DNA of 64,000 nucleotides from NCBI GenBank assembly GCA_015345905.1, contig JADDTR010000003.1, positions 310,001 to 374,000 on the forward strand. The letters are read 5' to 3'. A model generated the notes under the pieces. That model did no database searches and was not told the origin of the DNA. It was given only the letters and a program-made list of their open reading frames with translations. How positions within the stretch are numbered: position 1 is the stretch's first letter; each line of letters begins with the position of its first letter. Shown here piece after piece: positions 36,521 to 46,700 of this stretch. Both the position numbers and the translations under genes were made by a program. This stretch comes from Aotearoamyces nothofagi. Taxonomy: Eukaryota; Ascomycota; Leotiomycetes; Leotiales; Tympanidaceae.

Positions 36521-37400
36521 TCATCGTCTGCTGCCAATAATGTCTCGCAACTGTTGGCTCACGGCTGCTTCCATATCAAGTCGCCCCTTCACAGCTTCAT
36601 TCATAGAGTCCAACAGAGCCGAGTCTTGGCGCTCCAGACTCCGCTTCAATGCAAATCTTACTGCACGTCGAAGTTGAGTCTCGGCTTCATCAATGTAGCC
36701 TAGAACTTCTTAGTGCTTATCTCTGAAGGCGACTTCCGGTGACAAAATGAATCGGCCATAGGCGACTTACTTTTGAGCTTCGTAACACAGTAGTCCGTGT
36801 AAACGCTCTGCATAATCTTGCTGAATCGTTCCACCTCAGGCAAGTCATCGTATGCTATTACCTTAGTCTTAAGGGGGGACGAGTTCTCCCTATTGTCGTC
36901 TAGGTATATTAGCTTGAGTTTCCTTCTAGAGAGAACAAGCGAAACCTGTGAGGATTTCCGCTCTAAATGCCTGTATAATGGCGATGTCTTCTTCTGGCGG
37001 AGGAAGCAAAGCCCCGAGATTGGCTGCTACAGGCAGTGCCCAATGCGGTCCGAAGAGCTGTGCAATATTGACAGCTACTCGTAATTTCTCTTCGCTTTTC
37101 TCTGGGCGTTCGATCTGATACAAAACCCTACGAAGGTCAACCACCGGCCGTGCCCAAGGCGGGTTTCGGGAAGGCTTCCAGCGTGCAAAATCTTTAAATT
37201 CGCGTCGCAAATCATATAATCCTTGATCGATCATCGCCTGAGCTGAAACGATTCGGCACTTGTCCTCAATCTTTAATGCACCTTGCGACAAGTATTCTCC
37301 AAAGTACCAGTCCTTTCTCTCCGGTAGGGCAAAACAAGAGATATTCAGGATCGGCGATATTTAGGGCCTGGAGTGCGTCTGCCATCTCCGGGATTGCCAT
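36521..37400 (-). pseudogene. Broken gene of unknown function, tail-to-tail with the nuclease-like gene
   Basis: Coding-looking sequence on the minus strand in three consecutive blocks. It starts at ATG 37400 (MADALQALNIADPEYLLF), shifts frame near 37327-37338 at a TTTTGCCC run, and continues as ERKDWYFGEYLSQGALKIED ... WARPVVDLRRVLYQIE ... AQLFGPHWALPVAANLGALL. It shifts frame again in the interval 36925-36985 and continues as ERKSSQVSLVLSRRKLKLIY ... LPEVERFSKIMQSVYTDYC. A clean intron (GTAAGT at 36770 to AG at 36709) leads to the last exon 36708-36521, with a helical end (IDEAETQLRRAVRFALKRS) and the stop at 36521. Each frame change equals one extra base, so either the gene is dead or the assembly has indels here. 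I do not recognise the family. Confidence 0.55.
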
Positions 37401-37813
37401 TATTTAGTCTTGAATGTTGCCGGATGGGTCTTCAAAGATCGTTAATTTAGAGCGTATACAGTACTGGGGTAACACGAAGGGCGAGCAGTTGTGGTGGGGA
37501 ACTGTCGGCACAGAGCCTCTCGGCCAAAAGCAGCGACTATTTTGTGATAAGGCTACAACGAGGACAAATACTATGACTAACTCTATCTAGACTAGTGCTA
37601 ATCAAGTGTGGCGCATGTAAACTTAATAAGAGTGTATAAAGGGGACACTAGAATCGAAGCCCACTGTATAGACTGTACAGTAGTACCTTCCCTGCCTTTA
37701 CAGCAGTATACTACAGTATAGTACAGTACAGTATAAAGTGGCCAAAGGGTCCCTCCTCCTCCCCTGGATTATTTCATTCCCGTTTTGGCCTCCAAGCAAG
37801 TACAACCCGAAGG
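37401..37813. other. Spacer before a Tc1-type element
   Basis: Non-coding, with a short GTACAGTA-type repeat cluster at about 37690-37730. Nothing else is seen. Confidence 0.5.
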
Positions 37814-37815
37814 TA

Positions 37816-37883
37816 CAGTAGATGGCCAGAAGTATTCGACCTAGTATATACAGCTGGTCTGAGTATACAGTCTGAGTATACAG
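37816..37883 (+). repeat. Left terminal inverted repeat of the Tc1-type element
   Basis: Begins CAGTAGATGGCCAGAAG next to a TA dinucleotide and mirrors 39073-39006. It carries the A/T form at every position where the arms differ. Confidence 0.92.
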
Positions 37884-39005
37884 TAGAAATATAGTTATAA
37901 TTAGAATTAATATTTGGTATACTATCCTTCAGTATCAATAATAGCTTTTACTCTATACTCTATTATATCAATTAATCTATTTGTAATATACTCTCCAATT
38001 CTAGACTATATAGTCTTTGTACACTCAATTAAAAACTCTAGTATTGCCTGATTTGAAGGTATTTTAACCAGTTCTAGAAACTGTATATAAGTCTCATTCT
38101 TAAGAATAGACTACAAGTTTTCAATCGGATTTAAATTAGGACTGTAATTTTCCTAAAACCAGTCTTGAATAATATATACTGTATAAATTGGTATATTGTC
38201 TTATATAAATATTATACCAAATCGAAGAAGTAGCTAGAGATGTTAATCTAGAACTGTACAATAGACTTAAACTATAATACTATCTCTTGCTGAATTAGAA
38301 TCTCTATCTATTTATACCAGTTCTAAATAGATACTATAGACAAATATAGTCCAGAATATCTGTTGGACTTGTTTTCTATATAGTTTAGACTCAACAAGAT
38401 ATAGTTGAAGTCTGTTCTTTCCTACTTATATAAAAATATATCTATATCTTTTTCCAGCTTCTAGTTCAATTGAACACTTGTTACTCTAGTACAACCATTG
38501 CCAATATAGATATTGAAATTGTTGGTACTATTGTATCCAAGCCAGTTATTGCTAGATATACTATTTAGTAAGATATAGTCACTGAAGATGAATCTACTTC
38601 TGGATATTTATCTCTTGGAGAAGATATTATATTGACTACAGAGATATATTAGAAGCTTTTTAGACTTGGAGTACTTTATAGATAATATTAGGAGTAAGAG
38701 TAGTCGCCTCTAGAATCTTGTCTTGTTGGTTTTCTATAAACACTTGTAGTGCTCCAGGCTGTAGCAGAGTAATATTGTCGAGTTGTCTAGCTTCGTTATA
38801 GCAAGTATTATCAATTGTTGATCTTGGGATATTAGGATGCTTCTTATAGATTCTATTATATAACCAGCCAATAGAACGAAGCTCACAGATGCAAGATCTC
38901 ATCTGAGGAGTTAACTCAAAGCTGCAGCGTCCCATTTTATTGATTCTAATGATATCTACAGTTACAGAAACACACATTTGCTATAGGGGATATTGTACGC
39001 TCAGA

Positions 39006-39073
39006 CCGTACACTCAGACCGTACGCTCAGACCAGCCGCACGTACCAGGTCGAATACTTCTGGCCACCCACTG
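39006..39073 (-). repeat. Right terminal inverted repeat of the Tc1-type element
   Basis: Read on the minus strand it begins CAGTGGGTGGCCAGAAG, next to TA. It is the less mutated arm. Confidence 0.92.
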
Positions 39074-39271
39074 TATCTCCTCTCCCCCCCTCCAAGCCCT
39101 CATTTCCTTATCACGGATGGCGCGCCCGCAACGCTACCCACTCCTGCCTCTGATTGGGCCACCCGCGAAGGACCGTTTCCTGAGCAAATTCCACTCTGGG
39201 GGATTCTTCCAGGGCTCACCGCCTCGGGAAGTCGCTCCCGAGCTCGATAAGGGGGGGGGGGCGACGCAAGC

Positions 39272-39325
39272 GGCAGCTCTGGAAGTCAGCTCTGGAAGTC
39301 AGCTCTGGAAATCAGCTCTGGAAAT
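39272..39325. repeat. 13-bp tandem repeat, four copies
   Basis: Unit AGCTCTGGAAGTC; copies three and four carry a G-to-A change (AGCTCTGGAAATC). Confidence 0.85.
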
Positions 39326-40319
39326 CAGCTCGTCAGCTGAAAAGGTCTTCCTCGAGCAAACCATACATATCCCGAGCCATGCCAGCAGATTATCAGCAAC
39401 TGACAGCAGCTTTCGTCTTTTTATTCCCTCTGGTCGCGTCCCTTCCACCCCCTGCATCTCCTGCCCTGCAAGCCCTGCACTGCACGTACTCGTACTCTTT
39501 TCTCTCTTCCCTCTTCCCTGTCCCCATTTCTTCCCGAACTCCGACGCCCGGGCTCCCTCTCCGGGGGCCCTGGCTGCACTGACGATGGCATGATCGGAGA
39601 GGTGGCTTGCTTCTGAAACGAAGCGACTCAACGGCTCCCCACAATTATACGCTCCGTCCTGCGAGGCAAGCCCTTTCTCGACTTCTGTCCTACCTCTCCC
39701 CATCGGCCGTCATTTCCCTGTTTCCTTTTTTCTTTTTCCTTTCCTCTTTTTGCTTTCCTCTTAGGCTGCGGCTTTCAGGTCAGGTGGCCCCCCCACATTC
39801 TCCATTCGCGACTGCTCGCTTTTCGCTCGTTGAATTCATCTGCTGCGAATCACGTTATTGCCTACCCAGGCGACGAGGTATTCACATATTCGCATTGGCA
39901 CAGTACTGTCCGTTACGTACATGTCTTCGTCCCAAAGCGCGAGCCTCATATCCTACGCTCTGTCACGATGTCACAGGGCCCGAGGAAAGGGGCTTGTTAT
40001 TTCAGTCACGTGAGTATGCTTCCAAGTTTCCGGATATATATATAGTATATATCTTAGTATATATCTCTCTGTATTGCCGAGGCACTGGCGACACCTCCGT
40101 GCAACGCCTACACGGCATCCACCACCTATGTAGATAGAGAAGCGCTCCCACCGAGGGGCGCTCTTCAAGAATCAGTCTTCCTTGCACTTTACCTACTGCT
40201 ATTATCAGAGCTGAAGCCTCGCCAGCGATATCCCAGCGCCGAGTGCCTCTGCGAACTACCTCCTCGCTATTTTCTAGCGGTAGGACTCTTACACGCTCCC
40301 ATTACTTGCATGCTCCCAG

Positions 40320-40492
40320 GTTCGCAATGCTCCAAGTGCTCATACACTCCAAGCCTTACGGCACTCCATGTCTTACGGTATTTCAAAGCTTGTAGTACTC
40401 CAAGCCTTACGGCACTCCCCGTCTTACAGCACTCCAAATCTTACAACACTCCAAACCTTACAACATTTCAAGGCTTGCGGCACTCCAGCATC
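40320..40492. repeat. Degenerate 16-bp minisatellite, about nine to ten copies
   Basis: Units of the type ACTCCAAGCCTTACGGC, some with TTTCAAAGCTT variants, run head to tail over about 170 bp of non-coding DNA. Confidence 0.8.
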
Positions 40493-40703
40493 AGCTATTC
40501 ATCAGCTATACCCTTGTTGCATTGCCTTTGGCCGGCGTGGCGCTGTATAACCGGGTGCACCGTTCAACTCTTTTCCATTTTATAAGGATGGCCTCCTGGC
40601 CATGTGTCCACCGTGCTTTGCCGTGCTAACAATCAATCTGCGTATACCTTTACTCCTGCACTCAGCTTCGTGGGCCTCTTGAGTCAGTTTCGACGGTGAC
40701 GAT

Positions 40704-42944
40704 ATGGACGACTCCAGTATCACTAATGTACTTCCTTGCGCCGACGATGCTACCAGTATACTATCTGGCAGTAAGCTCTCGGAACATCCAAGTGTGCGTG
40801 GAGACATTCAGAGCCCTCCTACTACTCAGACTACTCCCTCGGTGGTCTCTGCCAAAGGTACTATAACACCAGAAGTGTGCGATCACGTCGAGTTGCGTAT
40901 CACACCAGATCCGAAGTCGCTCGATATAACCTCGACGAAATATAAGTACTAGCGGGCACTGGCAAAATGCGGCGATCACTGGGTCTTGGAGATACTTAGC
41001 TGCGGTACAGCGGTGGCCTGTCTCATAGCCATCACTGCAATTCTGGCCGTGTATCAGGGAAAACCACTACCTGCTTCGCCCGACGGCATCTCGATCAACT
41101 CATGGATCTCCATTTTTACTGCCGTCATGAAGGCAGCTGTCATGCTACCCGTTGCTGAGGGTAAGTAGATCGATCGAGTTGGTTTTTTGACTCTTGAGTT
41201 GATGTTGCTGACCTGGGCCAAGGAATAAGCCAGATAAAGTGGCTCTAGTTCCGAGAGTCTAGGCCACTAATACACATGGAGGACTTCGACAGTGCAAGTC
41301 GCGGCCCGTGGGGAGCGGTTTGGCTTCTGTTTTCATTGTCCCGCGGACAGTAAGTACTGTATATCGGTCCCCATTAGATCTGGTTTGAGCCTAACCGTGG
41401 TCTAAGTCACCTTGCGAGCTTTGGCGCATTCATATCGATTCCTGCCATGGCCATCGATCCATTCTCACAGCAGATAATCTTGGTATACACCCCTGCGATC
41501 TGAACAATGCCATACCTAACCTGATTACTATAGTACTACAATTATTTTTCTATTTCCCCCATTGCAATGGCAACAATGCCACGAACCAACAATTACACGA
41601 CCGACGGCACCGCGACACGGGCTGGGAATGCCGAGCTTAACGAAGCTATGTCGACTGCTATCACCCTCAGCACCCTCGACGCAGCTGTCAACGTCACGGC
41701 TCTGATCCCCTTCACCTGCTCCAGCGGCAACTGCACATTCCCAACGGATGCGAGCGGCGCCGCGTTCCAGACGCTGGGAATGTGCTACGCATGCGAGGAG
41801 ATCAACGACCTGATCCATCCCAACTTGGCGTTCTCGGGGTACTGGCTGGAAAACTGGACGCCCAACCCAGCGTTGGAGGGGTGATCGGACGAGCCGGCGT
41901 ACGTGGGCTACGCATTCCCCAACTCTACGACTGACACGCCGTATTCGATGTTCTGGAGCCGCAAGACGCTGGCCCTCAACCCCGACTTCGACGACCTGAT
42001 CACCTTCGACGCCCTGATGCTTAACGTTGATCCCGAAGACTGTGACCTGACGAAGTCCGAGGACTGTCTCAAACACCCGTGGGCCGTCCGCAGCTCCATT
42101 TATCCCTGCATCAAGACGTACAGCGCCGATATCGTCAACTCGGTCCTGAGAGAGACGGTGCTTTCTACAACCCCGTTGAAGAAAACGAACAGCTCGGCCA
42201 CCGAGATCACCACATCCCCCAACCTGACCTACTCTCTCGCCACCGACAGTATCCTGCGCAACGGGACCTGGACCGAGTGCAGGGTTTCGGACAGCTACTC
42301 GGATGCGACTCCCGTAGCGATCGGAACAAACAACACCCTCGCGCAGGACAATCCCTCCCCCTGGCTCGCCACTGCGCTACTACGAGCCGGACTGTGTCTG
42401 GAGTCTCGGGTACCTAAGTGGCCTCGCGCTCAACCAGTACATGTCTTGGATGTACGACGGCTCCTACCTGGAGGCCTTCATAGAGAACCCCATGGACACA
42501 CAGGGCTCGCAAATGCTGAAGCAGATGTACCTCAATGGCACGGCGACGCTGCAAACTGTAGATCAGTATGTGAACGGGCTTACGGACTCCATTACGGCTA
42601 TTATGCGGCAGCGCGGCGAGGGGGGGGCGGCGCTGTGGACGGTGGGTAACGTTCTCGAGTCGCGGACTTGCATCGGGGTTAAGTGGGCTTGGATTTCGCT
42701 GCCGGCCGTGCTAATTCTGTTGAGTGTGGGGTTTCTGGCTGCCACGGCTTTTTGTAGTGTACGTGCGGGGATGTGGACTGGGGCTTGGAGGTCCTCGGCT
42801 GTAGCACCGTTCTTGGCTGGTATAAATAATGATGGTGCTGATGCTGTGGTCGGGGGTGCCGGTCGGAAGAGTAGACTAGAGAGTGCAGCGGAAAAGGTAC
42901 ATGTTAGGGTGATTGCTCAGGAGGAGAGATTAGAAGTCTCCTGA
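40704..42944 (+). pseudogene. DUF3176-family membrane protein, stop- and frameshift-broken
   Basis: The frame begins MDDSSITNVLPCADDATSIL at 40704. Characteristic family segments follow: AVYQGKPLPASPDGIS, the transmembrane pieces LSCGTAVACLIAITAILAV and SIFTAVMKAAVMLPVAEG, EDFDSASRGPWGAVWLL, LASFGAFISIPAMAIDPF, a long extracellular part with paired cysteines and many N-glycosylation sites (CSSGNCTFPT), and a final membrane span WISLPAVLILLSVGFLAAT. Three introns keep good sites (GTAAGT 41162, GTAAGT about 41350, GTATAC about 41481). In-frame stops replace tryptophans at about 40950 (KYKY*RALAKCG), at about 41249 (QIKWL*FRESR) and after PNPALEG at about 41882, and a one-base frame change lies near 42370-42385. 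TGG-to-TAG/TGA changes are the RIP type. The function of the family is unknown. Confidence 0.85.
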
Positions 42945-43718
42945 CTTCTTTTCCAGGGACGGGGGAAGACTTGGGGTTGATGGAGATGCTGATTGGTGTA
43001 AGCAAGAGCCGTGATAACTCGAGACGTCAAGTGAGCAAAGTCTGCCTTGAAACCAAGTTATCATAACCAAATGTAGAAGGGGCAGAGAGGGCTGCGAGCA
43101 AAGAGGATCGTCGCTTGGAGAGAAGAAGTCCGATCTCTCTTGTTTGTCATGTTACAGGACCACGGGGTAGGCAGGGGGGTCAGGGGGGGGGGGCCCTTCA
43201 GGCTAGTCACGTGGAACTGTCGTGTGACGGCATCCGCCACCCCACGTACTCAAGTAACCCCGGTGGAGCCGCTCCCGGCCCGCGAGCGAGAGCTCCTCCA
43301 GGATCAATCAATCACAGTCTTCGTCTGCGGCCTGGCTTTTCTTACTACGCTTCGGAGCCTCCCTCGGGTGGTTCCCCGGCGCCGGGGCAGCGCGTTTCCC
43401 GGCGGCAGGAGCCTTGCGCCGTCGTGGGATCCAAGGCCCGGTCACTGCGGGGGAGACCCCTCGCATGGCATCTCTTGCTTGGAACGGGGACGGGGACGGG
43501 AGGCCTCAGCTGGGGACTGGTTGTCTAGCGGAGATCACGGCTTGGCTCTGCTCTATGTGGCATGCCATTTGATGCAGTACTTGTAAAAGACACAATATGA
43601 TACACGGGCCCATTTGCCCAGCCCAGTAAATAATACCCTTCCCTCAATAAAACCATTCGACCCCGTCCTTGGAATCTTTAGATGTAATGTTAAAGCACAC
43701 TCTTCCTCCCTCCTTATT
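42945..43718. other. Spacer between the DUF3176 pseudogene and DGAT2
   Basis: Contains a poly-G stretch at about 43160-43193 and GC-rich DNA with open frames of no recognisable content. The right 150 bp are the DGAT2 3' region. Confidence 0.55.
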
Positions 43719-45502
43719 CTACTCGATGATTTGTAGTTCTTCCGTTCGGTCCTTGACAAAATCATCCTTCCACAGAACCCAAATCCTCTCCAGTTCGACG
43801 ATATATTGCTTATGAAGCTTTTCAATTTCGGCCTGCGATGGCTTCTTTGACTGTGCCACCGGAATAGGTCTGCCAACAACGACGTTTATCGGCCTACGGT
43901 ATGGCAAGAGTCCCACATCATAGTTGAAGACGCCGCGGGCGTGGAACAGAGGAATTGTCCACCCACATATTTTCTTCACGAAAAGTTGAAATTTGTGGAT
44001 CCGCGGGTGGGAGTTCAAAGTGACTTGATCATACAAGTCGTTCTCCCCAAATGCCAATACAGGTACGAGATCCGCGCCGGTTCGGAGAGCCATTTTGACA
44101 AACCCATAGCGCCGTCCCAGTACGAGACGCATGGTATAGGGTTGAGCATCCAGTGACTCTCGCGCACCACCCACAACAATAGTGATCGCTCTGCCCATCC
44201 CTTCCTTGTTAGGCCCGCCCTTAGAGAGAAGATTCTCACAAGACTCTCGCGACACTGAAGCCAGGCCCAATGCAAGAAGATAATCCCGGTAGAAAGGAAT
44301 ACGAAAGTTCGAGTCGAGAGTTAGCAGTGTATTTGTGATGCCTGGGAATAGCTGGGAGAACCCCAGCGCCTCTGTCCCAAATGCTGCAAAAGCGCCATGG
44401 GATATGATTCCGTGTGGATGATACCCTAGGATGTATTTGCGTGTAGGCGATAACTCCTGGGTCCGGTGCAGTCTTGCAGGAAAGTAAGATCCAAAAAGCG
44501 ACCAGACGGATGAACCACGCAGTAACTTAGATCGGTAGAATAGATTACCTGACGTTCCGGCTTTTGAAAACATGATATAAATCATGTACGGTATCAAGAG
44601 CGGCCAGAAGATCGGAATAGCACATAGGAAGAAGAAGCTTGACACAAGTATGGGGAGAGAGAGCGTGTGGAACAGAACCAATAGAGTCTGGAGTCTCCGC
44701 TGCAACGGCACATTCCAAGGTGCAAATCGAATGCCGCTACGCTCCCAGTTCTTGCCTGCTTGCCGACCACTAACAAGGGAGCTGTGTGCATCCTCCTTAT
44801 CCTCTGAGTAGGACTTGGCCTTTAATGTATCGTAATCAGTATCCTTAGGCTTCATACTAACCAACTTCTCTCCGTTACCTAGATCCTCAAATTTCTCAAT
44901 TACCACCGTATCCGCGACTTCAGGTTCTGCTTTCGTCTTCAAGTCTTTGTCCGGCGTCACAGCTGTAACTTGGACTTGTGGATCAGGCTTGTTGTCCTGC
45001 TTCTCTTGCGGGGATTTCTTGCTATTTGATTTCGGTAGTGCCTTTCCAGCCTTGTGTCGTGACGGACTTCCAGGAGCTTCGTCAAGTCCCTAGATGGAAA
45101 TTAGTACCTTGTGTACATATATCGAACAAGCATATGCATATTGCTTACAGTCGCGGAAGACTCTTGTTGCGACGCCTGTCCATCAACCACGGGTCGCTCT
45201 GCCTTCTCTACTTTCTTGCCCTCGCCATCCTGCTTCGCGCCATTGTGTTCTCCATGAGTATCCACGATCCTCAGGACTGGCGCATGACGAGCTGCCTGCT
45301 CTGGCTCTCCACCGCTATGCACACTCTGATGATGTATTGCGTCCTTTGCACCATTGCTGAGCCCATTCACGAGCTTCTGGGCCTGTGGCGCAGGCTTTTC
45401 CACAGCTGCATCTTTGTAAGACTTGGGTGGCAGATGAGACGTCTCCCTTTCATCGGCTCGCGAAGGTTCGGCACTGAGAAGCGCGCTGGTCGTAGATGCC
45501 AT
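43719..45502 (-). CDS. Diacylglycerol O-acyltransferase type 2 (DGAT2)
   Basis: Exons 45502-45149 and 45089-43719 join in phase 0 (SAT/GLDEAPG), giving 574 residues. The donor is GTAAGC and the acceptor ATCTAG. DGAT2 makes triacylglycerol from diacylglycerol and acyl-CoA at the ER and lipid droplets. An unusually long polar N-terminal region (about 235 residues, lysine-, serine- and glutamate-rich) precedes a hydrophobic hairpin at about 252-292. The catalytic motif YHPHGIISHGAF has HPHG at 342-345. Later family blocks are PGITNTLLTLDSNFRIPFYRDY, GMGRAITIVVGGARESL, RTGADLVPVLAFGENDLYDQV and VVGRPIPVAQ. The extra N-terminal domain compared with yeast Dga1 (418 residues) may be regulatory. The gene is intact. 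Confidence 0.95.
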
Positions 45503-46700
45503 TGTCGGCTATGGACACGTGCAATGTGAATGAAATGTTCCAAGCTCGCAATCGGCGTGGGTGTGTGATGGCGCTTTCTGGCTTCTGGGCGACCGTCAGG
45601 ACTCGGGCAGAGGTGGAAAGTTGCTTAGCCGCTGTCGAGATCCGTGTATGGTATGGCCATGACGTGTTGTGCACGGACCCCGCCAAGGCGACGCGGACCC
45701 TGGAAAGATCGATGGCTGCTTTCACATGCCATTTGCATTGTGCTCGTCGCACGTGTGAAAGGCGTTGCAGGCTACAAATATACCCCCCGGTCCCCAACGG
45801 AATATCACTGTCCACCTCGCTGCGTCGCATCTACTCCGCCCGTCGGCTTGGAGTGCGCACAGCGCGCACAGTTCATACAGTGCATGCCGCTCATCCAGCT
45901 CATCCAGCTCATCCGGCTCATCCAGGCAGGATTTGCATCTTCCAGCGGAGCCCTGAATGCTGGGCTTGTGCATGTGAAGGTGTGGATCCCCCATCTCTTA
46001 TCAGGGAACCCAAAACACCTCCGTCACTTACTGCGCCTGGTCTTTTGCCGTGTCGACAAGAGGCGGAAATGATATATCTGATCTTCAGTCGGTAATGACG
46101 CCGCTGTGGCTCAGTGTTGTATGTAACCTTTGCGCCTCGGTAAGGTAGGGAGGGTAGGTACCTACTAGGTGGTCGTTGTCCCTTTGCTGCGAAGCCACAG
46201 TATCCCAGCTTGCTACAGTCCAACACTGCCAGAGAAGAGCTGTTTGCTCAATATCGCACTTGATGTAATATATCTTAGATTTTGGTTGAAAGCTATCTGG
46301 TGCAAAAATTGGCCATGGTCGCGTTGGTTTCCAGTTTTGATATCGAACAGCTACCTCAGCATTGCCACATGGATTAATACAGATCTATCTAAATTGTCCA
46401 GGCTATTCTCCTGGGCCGTGCCTCCATTGTAAAACGCAGTATAAGATCCACGTCTCACTTTTAAGCATCCATATCCTTAAAAACGCCTTCCGCTACTCCT
46501 CCACGATAGGAATGCCTCCGTTCCAAAAGCTAAGAGGCAAAGATTGGTGTTAACAATAATACGCAACTCCCTTCGCCTCCTGGCGACTTGAAAGCTTAAG
46601 TCCGAGAGAAGGAGGAACGAGAAATATGATCCATCGGACAGGTAAAATTCATAGCCAGCCCTATTCGCCTCTTGATCTTATACAATATCCCGTTGTAATA
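45503..46700. other. DGAT2 promoter and downstream flank of the C2H2 regulator
   Basis: No gene seen. It contains a 9-bp repeat (CTCATCCAG)n at about 45891-45926 and ordinary AT-richer DNA from 46.2 kb. Confidence 0.55.
45891..45926. repeat. 9-bp tandem repeat (CTCATCCAG)n
   Basis: Four units, one with a CCGG variant, in the DGAT2 upstream region. Confidence 0.8.

Larger units (their letters stand above)
37816..39073 (-). mobile_element. RIP-eroded Tc1/mariner DNA transposon with both inverted repeats
   Basis: A 1258-bp element flanked by TA duplications (37814-37815 and 39074-39075). Terminal inverted repeats of about 68 bases lie at 37816-37883 and 39006-39073. By my manual alignment they differ at 12 positions, all transitions, with A or T always in the left arm. 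Each arm holds a roughly 13-bp TCTGAGYRTACGG direct repeat. The transposase lies on the minus strand: near 38936 it opens MGRCSFELTPQMRSCICELR, continues IGWLYNRIYKKHPNIPRSTI, and near 38120 its end reads NYSPNLNPIEN, the last acidic block of the DDE core. The interior (37.85-38.95 kb) is extremely AT-rich with many stops. This is a dead copy. Confidence 0.92.
39076..40703. other. GC-rich spacer with tandem repeats
   Basis: No gene is recognisable. It contains a poly-G tract at 39251-39260, a 13-bp repeat at 39272-39325, CT-rich runs at about 39715-39760, an AT dinucleotide cluster at about 40032-40065, and a roughly 16-bp repeat at 40320-40492. The right end is the flank of the DUF3176 gene. 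Confidence 0.6.
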
